Source of the DNA: Rostratula benghalensis
Taxonomy: Eukaryota > Chordata > Aves > Charadriiformes > Rostratulidae
Assembly (NCBI GenBank): GCA_013399305.1
Contig: VXAI01000342.1
Span: forward strand, 502,126-566,125
DNA: 64,000 nucleotides
Direction: 5' to 3'
Shown here: in pieces, positions 1-11,880 of the stretch
Layout of the letters: each line of letters opens with the position of its first letter
How positions within the stretch are numbered: position 1 is the first letter of the stretch
Translations under genes and position numbers: made by a program
The notes under the pieces: model-generated
What the model was told of the DNA's origin: nothing
Databases searched by the model: none
What the model saw: only the letters and a program-made list of their open reading frames with translations

Positions 1-418
1 ATAGTCTTACAGTTTGGCTAAGAAAATTTTCACATTTCCAGCCTCATATTCTAATGGATGGTTCAATAGCTAGATATCCACCACTAAGTTCTGTAACATG
101 AAAGTCTATTTTCTGAAAATATTTGTAATATATTAATAGAATTTTCAGTTTTGAAGATACTTGTCTTGGCTTTCATAATTGTTCATTCATTTATATAATT
201 TTTCTAAAATGAGGCAACATTAAAATCCTATATGAATTAGCAGAAATGAGCCCATTCTGCCTTTAGGCAACTGAAGTGTAGCTACAGTATTAATCTAAGT
301 TCCTCACTCATCCTTCTCCTTTGACGAGAACCAATCAGTTCCTATCTACGTTTTCCTCTTCTGACCTGAGCAACAGCTATGATGCTGGATCTCACAGGTG
401 ACTCCAGTCAGAGGAAAG
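1..418. other. Unique AT-rich DNA, no gene seen
   Basis: The stretch before the first CR1 fragment is AT-rich and unique within the window. I see no splice-flanked open frame, RNA gene or repeat in it. Confidence 0.6.
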
Positions 419-803
419 TTACCCTGATGGAAAAAGAGCTGGGGCTCTTTAGCCTGGAGAAGAGAAAGCTGAAGGGAGACCTTCTTAATGGTCACAAGTG
501 TCTGAAGGGTGGGTTGAAGGAGGATGGAGCCAAACACTATTCAGTGGTTTCCAGTGACAGGATGAGGGGCAATGGGCACAAGCTGGAACATAAGAAGTTC
601 CATTGAAATATGAGGAAAATTTTCTCCCCTTTGAGGGTGGCAGAGCCTGCCCAGAGAGGTGGTGGAGTCCCCTTCCCTGGGGGTTTTCAAGCCCTGCCTG
701 GATGCAGCCCTGAGTGATGTGCTCTGGGCAATCCTGCTTTAGCAAGGGAGTTGGACTGGATGACCTCTAGAGGTCCCTTCCAATTCTGAAATTCTGTGAT
801 TCC
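419..803 (+). mobile_element. CR1 LINE 3' fragment (older copy)
   Basis: The sequence follows the CR1 ORF2 C-terminal region and tail: AGCCTGGAGAAGAGAAAGCT near 450, AGAGGTGGTGGAGTCCCC near 655, then TTGGACTGGATGACCTC and a degenerate ATTCTGTGATTCC end. It differs from the younger copies in the window by many substitutions and lacks the GACACCTCCCACC block in antisense reading, so it belongs to an older or different subfamily. It is 5'-truncated, as CR1 insertions normally are. The reading frame is broken. Confidence 0.8.
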
Positions 804-804
804 A

Positions 805-947
805 CGAGAGGTGGTGGAGTCTCCATCTCTGGAGACATTTCAAACCCACCCAAGCACCATCCTATGCAACCTGCTCTGAGTGAACCTGCTCTGGCCTCGA
901 TGATCTCCAGACATCCCTTCCAACCCCATTTCATATCATTCTATGAC
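805..947 (+). mobile_element. Short CR1 tail placed directly behind the previous CR1
   Basis: A second tail begins at GAGAGGTGGTGGAGTCTCC one base after the end of the preceding copy and runs to CATTCTATGAC. It repeats the last part of the CR1 consensus (GGAGACATTTCAAACCCACC, GATGATCTCCAGA). It is either an independent, severely 5'-truncated insertion targeting the older tail or a diverged tandem copy of the tail. Confidence 0.75.
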
Positions 948-3131
948 AAGGTTTTGCAGCCTCATCCAACCCACTAGTCATAAAGGTCTCTCTAGGCTTT
1001 AGTTTCCTCCGTTGTGAAGTGTCTTCACAGCCTGTCTGCTCCCTGTCTTTGGGATCTCCCTCCGCCTGGAGCACCACCCTTCTGGAAGGACCAGACAAAG
1101 CCTGGCTGCCTCCTGCTTTGCACACTCTTGAATGGCTCTGGGGTTTGACTTTGGTTTTGGAACAGGCCTGCTTTACTGTTTCTTAGAGCAGTTTTATAAG
1201 GGCAGTGGTAAGGAAGTCTATCTGTTTTGAGGACGAGGAATGCAGTTAGAGCTTTCATTTGGGAACTTCTGAAAGGTCAAACCCAACCTTATTAGGAAAG
1301 CTCTGGTGACTTGCACAGGCACCAGCAATGGGAACAATGAACACATATGGGGAGCATTATTTCATGCACAGTTGGATACCTGGAATAAAAAAAAAAAAAA
1401 AAAATCGCAGAAAAAAAATGGAGCATCTATGGTTTCCAGGGAATAGAGTGAGAAGCTAAAAAAACACAGCAAAGAATGAACCCTCCCTTCAACAAACTCA
1501 ATAGGGAGATAGTGTAAATCAAGAATGTGAAATACATGCACCCCTATTACACTGCTACATAAAGAAATGTAATCTTTGCTTCTCTAGTGCAAAATGGGTC
1601 AATATAATGGGATATACATTGCCTGGCAGTGGACTCATTGTCTCAGTTATTCCAAAAGTATTGTGAAATTTTAATCACCTGCTTTTAGGCAGCCAAGACT
1701 GTGAAGGTCTGGATAAGTTTAAATACAAAGTTGCCAGTATTTGGAAAATTAACAAGTTACCTCATAGTTATTACTACGCTAAAAATACATACTTGCAATA
1801 TTACAGTCCTCTAAAACTTACCTTTTTCTTATGCAGGAAAGAAATATTGTCATTATTTTTCCACTCTTCCTCAGCTCAGTCTTTATTTTCTGTAATAAAT
1901 AAGCCAAGAAAACGTTATAACAATTTCTAAGGAATAAATTTAAAAATATTTTTAGAGGAAAAAACCCCAAACAAATCACTTGCTTTTATCTACACATTAT
2001 TTCTAGGAACATATCCCAGCACAATAAGAAAAATATTGCATAAAATAATGTGTTTCAGCTGTCCCATAAACCTCACTGGGACCATCGACTCTAATTTCAG
2101 TGAGAAATGGTTACAGCAAAGAACTTCACTACTGTAAGTCCCTTCATTTATCAATATTTCTCTTTCTTCTTTAATTATTTCCTTGAGAAGGTTATACTGA
2201 TGGTGTACAGTATCTACAGAGGGCAGTAGCTCCCTAAAGCTGCTTCTGCAGGTGGAAAAAGCAAAAATCCCAGCAAGACTTGTTTAGAATCCAGATGATA
2301 AGTTCAGTTAAAATTTGCTTCCCAATAAATCAGAAAACAAAGCAATGTGCCTTTAGGTCCTCAGGTTGGTAGTGGCTGTGAAAATCGATAGGTCCTCGGG
2401 GATTTCACCTTGAAAATTTCACCTTGAAATTAAGGCCGGAATACAGATCGAACGCTCTTAATATACAATAAAAATACATAGGTATGAAATTCATGGAGAT
2501 GTGAAAAATAATGTTATTATTGGATCACCTAATATGGGGGTTTGGCTCTATTTCTTTGAGAGCCTGGTCTCTCCAGCTTTTAACAATGTAAATTTTGTTG
2601 ACTGGTTTCCAATTTTTTACCAGTGCTGTAATAGTTATAACCAGACCGAAGGCTTTCTTTGTGATTCTCATGAGCTACCATTGAATTATTCCGCTTGCCA
2701 TTAATGTCATATAAAGTTATGGGCAACTAATGAAGACTTGCCTTTCTCTGCAGATACCCTCAGCACTCTTGGGCCTGCATATTGCTTGGGCCAAGAAGCT
2801 AGGAATTAAAAAAAAAAAGCACTCTCACAATCAATCACACTCAACACAACCTATCTGCCTCAATGGCCACGTAAGCCCTCCTTTGACCACATTATAGGAG
2901 CCAGCAATGCCCTGCTGACCTTCTGAACGCAATAACTCCTGGGTGACTTAGTGCTAAGGATGGGTGAGTGCACCAGGCCCCTTCCCATAGGAGCTGGGTG
3001 AATGCACAGCAGTGTTACAGTAAATTTTTCCCCCAGTAAAATCTGTGATATAAGGAAAGGCCAAGAAACCACAACTGATGTGTTTTTTTCCACTTAATGT
3101 ATTAGCTAGACCAAGTCTCACAAACCTGAGG
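948..3131. other. Unique DNA with one A18 tract
   Basis: No gene or recognisable mobile element was seen. An A18 homopolymer lies at 1387-1404. Short open frames here show no splice context or familiar motif. Confidence 0.55.
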
Positions 3132-3450
3132 GGGGCCTATAGAAATGATGAGAAAGGACTCTTGATCAGGGAGTGGAGCCATAGGATGAGGGGGAATGTT
3201 TTTAAACTGAGAGGGGAGATTTGTTGAGATCTGAGAAGAAATTATTTGCTGTGAGGGTGGTGAGAGCCTGGCCCAGGTTGCCCAGAGAAGCTGTGGCTGC
3301 CCCATCCCTGGAGGGGTTCAAGGCCAGGCTGGATGGGGCTTGGAGCAACCTGGTCTGGTTGGAGGTGTCCCTGCCCATGGCAGGGGGTTGGAACTGGATG
3401 ATTTTTAATGTCCTTTCCAACCCAAACCATTCTATCATTCTATGATTCTA
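3132..3450 (+). mobile_element. CR1 LINE 3' end, young subfamily
   Basis: The fragment starts inside ORF2 (GACTCTTGATCAGGGAGTGG) and reaches the ATTCTATGATTCTA tail. One frame reads [19 protein letters not shown], the C-terminal ORF2 signature shared with at least six other copies in this window. It is 5'-truncated and has small lesions in the frame near 3230-3275. Confidence 0.93.
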
Positions 3451-5854
3451 GCACATAACGCAATGAAAAATTAACCATCAGCCACAGTATGAGAAAATAT
3501 AAAAGAAAGATAAACATGCAAACACTAGAAAATGATTAATCATATTATTCCTTCCATTTTGAAACGTAAATGAAGTCTTACTGTGTTTTATTACAGCTAA
3601 TTGTTGCAGTTACGTGGAAGGGTGGGATGTGATACATAAAGCCAGATTTTTAGCCTTGTAATGTGAGTGCAAATCCCACTGAAAGTGTGACAGCATCTAA
3701 ATTGCTATAAAAAGGAGTATTTTTTGCTATTATTGTTGTTGTTAGGGGAAACAAAATGGGCAAAGAACTTTTGGAAATAAAGTGTTTTCTAATGGCCAAG
3801 AATGCAATAGCAAAGGAAATAAAGTAAAAAAAAAAAGAAAAACCCAACTTATCAACATGAAAATAAGCTAATGAAAAAATAAACAATGGTTAGAACAGCA
3901 AATGAAACCGACTGAAGCTGCTTATAACACTGTCCTCACATCATTCCTGTTCACACTCAACAAGCTGACTGCATGTAGACAATGAAGGACCTTCCCCCTC
4001 CCCCCCTTAAATAATATCTCCTTTCATTGTGAAAGATGCATGATTATTTTTTTTTTTTTAATTTTTTCTTTCTTGCTCAGCATTGCACTTAAGATGTTAG
4101 TTTCAAGTACAAGTGATAAGACGAAATCAAGAATCATCTAATAGTGCCAGCTGGAGCAAAACATTGCCTTTAGGAATTTCTTTATCTACACACAAAAAAG
4201 AGTAAAAACATCAGACGACAAGGCAGAGTGATGATGAAATAAGCCATTGGATGGTATCGCAGAAGAAAGACTCCAACAGCACAAGAATCAACAGAAATCT
4301 TTCCATTTACTTTAGTGGGCACTGAACTGGTCCATGACAGAACAGAAGAATCCATAGGGAGGTGGTAGCTACCACTGTCAAAGTTTCCAGATCCCTGTTT
4401 TCCACATTCATGACCACATGAAAATACAATACTTTCCCTTAGGTGCACAAATGATGAAGTTATGTCCTAATTTAATTCTATGGGAAAAGGACCCATTATT
4501 TGATCTCTGCTATGTCCAAAGGAATAGCAGGAGCACTTTCAATTTTCCTCTTGCTTTCATTTTTCTTCTTCAGGTTTCCATGCACCATTTTTCACCTAAA
4601 TTCTGAATACAGCCTCAGTCAGGAACCTTGCCACAACCCGTGGCTACAGATGGAGACTTTCATGGCATCCCACGATGGCAAAGGCTTACAGAGTGCTGTA
4701 ATATAAGATTAGGTATTTACTGCTCAGCCTTTGAACAGCAGGTGTTTAGATACTGCTGGATGGTGCAGTTTGGGAATTTTGAGGAGTGTAGGTGTATGTG
4801 TGACAGTGAGAAAATCCTTCCAATATAACACAGATAACCAGCACAACGTTGGAGGGTTTACTGTGTGCAGGACTTTTGCCATACCTGAGATGTAGCGGTG
4901 GTGAAGAGTTTTCCAAAGCATTCCAGAAGTGGTAATACATGACTGTTACTGTGTCCTGGGGCCGAAATGATCTTATTTAAGTTCACAAAAGAACTTAAGT
5001 CACAAAGTCTCCAAGGAGGACCCGAGGGAGTGTTGTGTGTGACTCACTCCATCGCTGAATTTACGTACTCAGTTCCCTGCCAGAAGGGAGGTCCTTCAGG
5101 AAAATACTAGACCCATGTCTTTCTACAGCCTCGGCCAAAGACACATTCATTGCTTCCTCAGGCCAACACTGTTTAAAGAATGTTCCTTACGCAGCAGCTT
5201 CCCATTTCATCCAGAAAGAACCTATTTTAGTGCAGAACTCGGTGGTTTCTCTGTGTGTATGAAGTGCTTTAGCGTTTCCAAGGCTTAAATATTCGACACA
5301 CGAGTTATGAGTGTGAGATGTTTGAAGCAGTAGCTTCAAAAACAGAATAACCTGGAAAACATTTTGGTGACTGACTTCACAAATGCAAATAAATGAACAG
5401 GAGGAACCTATGCCAGTTGTCCAACCCTTTTTTTGCCGGGCCACCTGTAGGAATGATTGCAGAGCGTTCTCAGCAACCACAATTTATAAGTGTTTGATGC
5501 TCTTCTGGCCTTGCATTTCTCATTGCCTTCAGTGGGCACTGTAAAAAGCATTTCTGAAAAAGGCTATATCCTAATATTTCTCAGAGCTGCACCTCTGTTA
5601 TTGACACATAAGGGAGCTCCAGCACACACAGTGCTCTCCCACTGCCTGGCACTGTTATCCTGCTGCCTAGCCTTGCTCCGAACAGATTCAGAAGAGAGAC
5701 TGGTAAAAAGGCACCAAATACCAGCAATTTATTAACATTAGTGACCTCTCCACTCATTCAGCAGTATTGCCATAACAATGGAAACACCTGTTGTTTAAAA
5801 AACTCTAATGGATCTGCCTATCTCTTTCTATTTACAAAACAATAATAGTTTTTA
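3451..5854. other. Unique DNA, no gene seen
   Basis: AT-rich unique sequence with short A and T tracts near 3820 and 4050. Open frames of up to 97 codons (for example 5187-5480, minus strand) have no recognisable domain and no convincing splice sites. Confidence 0.5.
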
Positions 5855-6215
5855 CCCCTCTAGTCTGGGGAGACATCACCTCAAGCACTGCATCCAGCTC
5901 TGGAGTCCTCAACACAGGAAGAACGTGGACGAGTTGGAATGGGTCCAGAGGAGGCCACGAAGGTGATCAGAGGGATGCAGCACCTCTGCTGTGAAGACAG
6001 GCTGAGAGAGTTGGAGATGTTCAGCCTGGAGAAGACTCAAGGGAGACCTTAGAGCCCCTTCCAGTCCCTAAAATAAGCTCCAGGAGAGATGGGGAGGGAC
6101 TCTTGATCAGGGAGGGGAGCCATAGACTAGGGGGAATGGCTTCAAATGGAAAAATGAGAGAATGAGATTGGATATTAGGAAGAAATTCTTCACTGTGAGG
6201 GTGGTGAGACACCAG
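5855..6215 (+). mobile_element. CR1 fragment lacking its 3' tail
   Basis: ORF2-derived sequence from CAGCTCTGGAGTCCTCAACA to GTGAGGGTGGTGAGAC, with the peptide RKKFFTVRVVRHQNW. The copy stops about 190 bases before the normal CR1 end and runs into unrelated sequence. CR1 inserts by target-primed reverse transcription from its 3' end, so loss of the tail implies a later deletion or rearrangement. Confidence 0.88.
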
Positions 6216-8920
6216 AACTGGACCAATCTTAGAAACACCATAAACATGGCAGAGTCTTCTTTAAATAGACTGAACCTGACAGGCACTTATTCCTCAAATC
6301 TGACTTCTACACAATCTGGTATAACTCCTCAGGGTGTAAAATATTCCCGTGTTTCTGCTATACAATTGTGGGAGGAGAAAATAAATAATTTGCATTTAAA
6401 AAGGTATCTAGCCCAGTTTAGGTATTTGGTAGACTCTGGCAGTCACAAAATAGATGCAAAATATTAACTGTTACTCAAAATACTTGAAGGGGGAGGTAAA
6501 GCAGGAAATTTCTTAGATGTGACTTGATGAGGGTTAACGAGTCCCCAATTATGCTTGTGCTTTCTTAGCTGATAAAATATCAGCATCTCCCGTCACCTTA
6601 CTGTTCTGGCAGATTTGTTTTTTCAGCAGCCAAAACCAGCCTTTTGTTTAGTGAGAAACACAAACTGCAAACAAGTTTTGCTTCAGAGAGAAAAATAACG
6701 CAGGGGTTTCATAAAGCAGCTTTTCCTCTGTTTCAACACTTAAAATAACAGAGTCACTGTGACTTGAAACCTGACTACTCCTTATCTCTTTCCGAAGGTA
6801 AAGAACAATGTCACTACAATTAATGAATCGAAAAGCAAGACGACCTTAATTTAAATATTTAAGGAACAATTTAGGAAAGTGAAACATGTGAAGGCAAGGA
6901 AGGAGGGAAGGAAGAGTACTTGCTGGAAACTTCGCCTCTCTGATTTGGAGAATACCCAAGTTTATTTGAAAAAGAAAGAAAAGTAATTATAAGAAATAAA
7001 TCTTTTGTGCTATCTTGTTAGTGTCATTGTTTTTTAAATTTTCTTTTTTTGAGAAACGTGGAACTGTTCCATAAACACAGCAGAGCTCTGCCTTCTGTTA
7101 AGGGCTGCAGCACCATTGAAGTTTGAACTGATTTAAGCAGTTCTGTTGTGCTTTCAATTCCCCCTACCTTCTTTTTTTTTTTTTTTTTTTTTTTTTCTTC
7201 CAGGGGATTGAAATGTGACCAAATAGCAGCATGACTGTGAATGGAAAAGATAATTCTCACACGACACTCTTCTCAGGGCTTTGGGGAAAACACACACACA
7301 GACATATTTGCCCATGTCTGGTTCAAGATGTGAAAAAAAAATTATTAAATAAAATAAGACAAATCTATGAGAAATTATTCTGAAATTGGAAACATACTTA
7401 AAAACTCTATGTATTTGTTTTGTTTAGACTAATTAAGACTTCTGCTTTATGTTACCACAACGGACACTAAACATTTGCAATATATTTACTGAGGTTAAAG
7501 GAATTATGGGATGAATTTGTATCTATTACACCCTTATCCCTAAGCGCCACTGCTGTAGTAATGAGTTGGAATATAGCGTTATCAGTCAAAAAGGTGACTT
7601 GACAGTCTACCCAGAAATATTTCGCATCCTCAGTACATTATACAATACAGAATGCTAGTCAATTTTTGTTTCTCAGAGAAAAAAAAACCCAAAACACCTC
7701 TTTTGTTGAAGTTTTATATTCCTATTTTGGCCTAGCTGGATTAAAGATAAAGGCAAAAGAACCCATGGATTGGCTGGGAGCTATAGGTTGCACTGCTTCT
7801 CTCATACCCGTGTAATTGGTTATACTAATGGAAGTCCTTATCATGAACTGAAAAATGGGTGATTCCTAAAGTTCAAAAGAGTGAAAACTAAGTTAAAAAT
7901 TCTAACAGTAGGGATACAGGGATTTCCTTCTGTTGTGGTGCCTCCCACGCACACACACAGAACAAACATTCACTTCCCTTATTAAAACATGATGGTGAAT
8001 CTAGTTCTTACTAACAGCATTTCTTTCAATGTCCCACTCAAAAAACCTAAATTAGATTAGAGTCAAGCTTCGGCTGCATTAAGTCTCCTCTTCCAAGAAG
8101 TTTTTTTTTTTAAACATGTTATCTTTTGAGTTTCTGCAACGTTACGAAAGACTGTGAAGGATCTTGGTTAGAAAAGAGAGTTTATGTCTTAAAAAAAGTG
8201 GGTCTATTTTCTTTCATTCAGCTTTTGTATTGTACATTGTTAACTTTTCCTGAAGCATAAAAGACAAAAAATTGGTATCAGCAGTCTTTCCTTTGTATCA
8301 CGGTACACGGGATAACACAATATCAAGATACCAGTAAAACTCACGGCTCTAATGCGTTATTTTGAAAACTCATACTCAGATCAATTAAGAAGTTAGTTCT
8401 TCCAGCTGGCCCATTTTTGATACCCCACGTCTGGTCCGGGTAACTGACCCTCTCAGAATGGGAGATCTGTCCTGATGGCAAAGCTCCCCAGTTCTTCTCA
8501 TTTATAGCCTGGCATATTAACTACCATTTCAAATTGACTACTTCATTTTACTTCAACACGGAGACCTAAGGATTGGATCAGTTGTGGAGATGTTATGGAG
8601 CACATTCAGCTTTATTTGCAATGGCAACCTTGAATCTTCAGGAGATGAAGAGGGCAACAGCTGGGAGGAGTGATTCTGAAATCTCTCCAAGGCATCAGAG
8701 ATCAGGAGTCAGTGCAGAATAAAGATCTGTCTTGAGGATTCGAGCTGCAAGTGAGGAGCCTAAGACTGCATGTCAGACTCATTACCCTGATAAGAAAAGA
8801 ATATACTTAACCAGCTAGCAAGAAGGAAACCTCTGCCTTCTCAGAGCTTTGGAGTCTGCATTAGTACATTCAGAAATAGAAGACTCATTCTTTTAGGAAG
8901 TTCTAGGAAGTGCTCAACTG
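6216..8920. other. Unique DNA with a T25 tract
   Basis: Unique AT-rich sequence. A T25 tract lies at 7172-7196 inside a poly-lysine-like antisense reading that I regard as spurious. A short CA-rich run lies near 7290 and another near 7950. No gene seen. Confidence 0.5.
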
Positions 8921-9140
8921 TTAGATCTTAGAAATAAATTCTTCCCTTCGAGGGTGGTGAGACACTGGAAGAGGTTGCCCAAAGAAGCTGTGGCTGCCCC
9001 ATCCCTGGAGGGGTTCAAGGCCAGGCTGGATGGGGTTCTGAGCAACCTGGTCTGGTGGGAGGTGTCCCTGCCCAGGGCAGGGGGTTTGGAACTGGGTGAT
9101 CTTTAAGGTCCTTTCCAACCCAAACCATTCTATGATTCTA
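8921..9140 (+). mobile_element. CR1 LINE 3' end, young subfamily
   Basis: The last 220 bases of CR1, starting at the equivalent of GATATTAGGAAGAAATTCTT and ending CATTCTATGATTCTA. The sequence is very close to the copies at 55800-55993 and 59210-59378. It is severely 5'-truncated. Confidence 0.93.
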
Positions 9141-10630
9141 ACTTAATTCAGTGAAAAGGTCAAAAATAGCAGGACAGTAACCAGGTCACAGAAAGTAAAT
9201 GTTACTGAAGTTTAGATTGAGTATTTTCAGTGCTAAGCCTTGTATACAAAGCGTCAGAAACAAATTTTCCCCTTTACCACAACCCTGTAAAAATCCATGA
9301 AAGTTCCTTTCTCTTTATTGCCTCACACTGTGAAAGTCTAACAAAGCTAGCTCAGAAGTAGACTGAGCTTCAGGAAACATGTATTCCCCGCTAAATTATC
9401 AAGAATTAGGTGTATGGTGGTCACATCACTTGCACAACGTACAAATCAGCAGTCTATCTCCTCTCTTACCTATGAAACAACCTTCTCCCTGAAAAAGAAA
9501 TTCTGATATTTTGCCCCAAAAACTGTGTTTTCCAAAATACTGCCAGAGGCTGGTAGAAGCAACCTGTTTCTAATAAAATGCTTGGCATTGAATGAATCGA
9601 ACACTCAGTGCCATTCACAAAGTTCTGAAGCTCAGACAGCAGGGAGCTTTTTAAGGGGAGGGCAGGTCTGAGTGAAGTCAGGTAGAAATCAGACAGGCTG
9701 ACTGGGAGATGGAAGTACCCGGGATAATCACTGAACTAAGGTGGCTTTGGACTGCCTATGTTTACATTTATAAATTTCAGCTCTGTTGGTTACCTCCTTA
9801 TCTGGCAAAAGAGTTTTAAATTAACTAAGGACAATACATACATCAATAAGATCTGTATGTTGGACTAAAATTAGATGGTTCTAATTAGCAGTTCTAAAGT
9901 TAGATAGAGATGTAAGAACCACCAGTACCAAGAACTGACAATGAAGTTACAGCAGGAACCTCAAACAACACGAAGATGATGCAAGGCAGAATTGTCAGTG
10001 CTGCTGTGGAGCAGCAAGGAACTCAGAGGGAACAATATTGCTGATGAGAAGAGCTGCAAAATTTTAAAGGCTGTTTCAGGGCTTCAGCCTGTGGCCTGCA
10101 GTTATTTGAAACTGATTATTTCAGGACTCACAAAGTTCACTTAAAGTCCTCTCAAACTTCTGAAAAAGGCAATAAAAATCCCTAACTGAAAATAAAGCCT
10201 AAACTCAAAATTCTTGCATGTTTTTAGTTTATATGTTTTATATAGTAATTTTCAACACTCTGTTTAGCTGGCTTCACAGAAACCCATTGAAATTCAAAGG
10301 GGAACCTCTTAAAGATGTATGTTGTGACAGATCTGGCCAGAAACAGGAAGAAGACCATCCCATGTGAATTTGTTTTGGAGAAATATTTGTCTAGCAGCTC
10401 TCTGTGACTGGAAGAGCTATTTAAAGGTGACTTAAGAGCAACTGCATATATCAGGAACAAATCACAAGCGGGAACGGAGGACTGCTTTAATATACTGCTT
10501 TTTATAAATAGCCAGTTTACTCAGAGACACTGAGAACTCAGGACAAAGATCAAGAATAAAAATTGAAGTATAATAATGAAAACAACCTGATGACAAGTGT
10601 TTTAAGCAAAATAAGCAACTGTCATTGAGG
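9141..10630. other. Unique DNA, no gene seen
   Basis: No repeat or gene was recognised. The minus-strand open frame 10224-10460 has no family resemblance. Confidence 0.5.
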
Positions 10631-11170
10631 TTGAGGATGACACCAAGCTTGGGGGGGGAACAGTGAATCTCCTTGAGACAGGGCTGCCATTCAGAGGGGT
10701 GCAGGTGAGCTGGAGAAATGGGCCATCAGAAATCTTATGGAATTCAGAAAGGACAGATGAGAAGTTCTGCATCTGGGAAGAAAGAACCCCTTGCAATGAT
10801 AGAGACTGGGGATGAGCTGGCTGAGGAATAGCTTTGTTGAGGACTTGGGGTCACTTTAGAGAGCAAGGTTATAAAGGAGGCAGAGCTGCCTCTGTCAGGA
10901 GACAGCAGTGCAAGAGCTAATGGGCACAAACTAAAGAAAAAGAGAGTAAAACTGGATATAAATAAAACATCCTTCCTCTCTGTGACAAAGTCAAGTAGTG
11001 CAACAAATTGCCCAAGACACGGTGCACTCTTCATCTGGGGTTTTTCAAGATCCAACTGGATAAAGCCCTGAGCAACCAAATCTGATCTCATAACCAAGCT
11101 AGGTTTGAGCAGGATCTGAGACCTCCCCAAGATCCCTTTCGACATGAATTTTCCAGGATCATTCTGTGAG
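10631..11170 (+). mobile_element. Old CR1 fragment with internal deletion
   Basis: It starts further 5' in ORF2 than most copies here: GAGGATGACACCAAGCTTGG corresponds to the reverse-transcriptase segment with the ADDTKL-type reading, followed by the CTGCATCTGGGAAGAAAGAA block. It then passes, with missing sequence, to the tail (TTTTTCAAGATCCAACTGGA to CATTCTGTGAG). Frames are broken and divergence is high, marking an older subfamily. The 170-codon antisense frame across it (10744-11256) is a by-product. Confidence 0.75.
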
Positions 11171-11780
11171 TATATGAGATGTTTGAAATGTTTGTAAGGA
11201 ACCTGCTTGAGTGTCTTCTCTTCACAGGAATGGGTCACTTCCCTTATTCTTGACACAGGGATAAAAAATTTACTTGAACACCCCCATTCAGCTTATGCTA
11301 ATCGTATGATTGTGTGTGTTGGGGGCAAGAAGTGGCTCAATTAAATTGAGAACTAAACCAAAAATGAAATTTGAGGTTAAAGAATGGCTGGTTCTTTCAG
11401 TCAGCTTTTGTACTGTCTCTCCACATTGTGGTGTCTCCCATAACAAAGCCCCAAGGAGCACAATTTACTGTGACATAACAAATGGAGACAGCCCAAACTG
11501 CAGAATTCTGTGAAGGTTACTTTGGGGACTGAGGGCAAGAGGGAGGTTCAGTCATAGATCTTCTCCTCTTCAGAGTGTGATACCTGAAGAACACAACAAC
11601 CTGAAACAACACTGAAACAACAGCATTGTCCTGAAGGCATAGAAACTCTCTCTGAAACTCCTCTACAGGCTAAAGTTCCTTGGAGGGAGTACACCAAGGA
11701 TCAAGAATCACCCCCTCACTAGTCAAGAGCATTCTGTCTTACTCTGTGTATAGTTCTCCAGTAGGGAACTACTACTCTAG
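11171..11780. other. Unique DNA, no gene seen
   Basis: Nothing recognisable between two CR1 relics. Confidence 0.5.
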
Positions 11781-11880
11781 TAGTTCCCGGTCTCTCTTGA
11801 AGTGGGGAGCCCAGAATTGGATGCAGTATTCCAGTTGTGGTCTCAGTAGTGCAGAATAGAGGGGGAGAATGACCTTTGTT
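11781..11880 (-). mobile_element. Short CR1 ORF2 relic, antisense
   Basis: The string GTGGGGAGCCCAGAATTGGA followed by TGCAGTATTCCAGTTGTGG and TCTCAGTAGTGCAGAATAGA is the reverse complement of the CR1 ORF2 segment reading about LEYCIQFWAP. Both ends are lost, so this is an old internal relic. Confidence 0.7.

Noticed and set aside
10744..11256. 170-codon minus-strand open frame
   Set aside because: It is an antisense reading of an old CR1 fragment, with no recognised domain.
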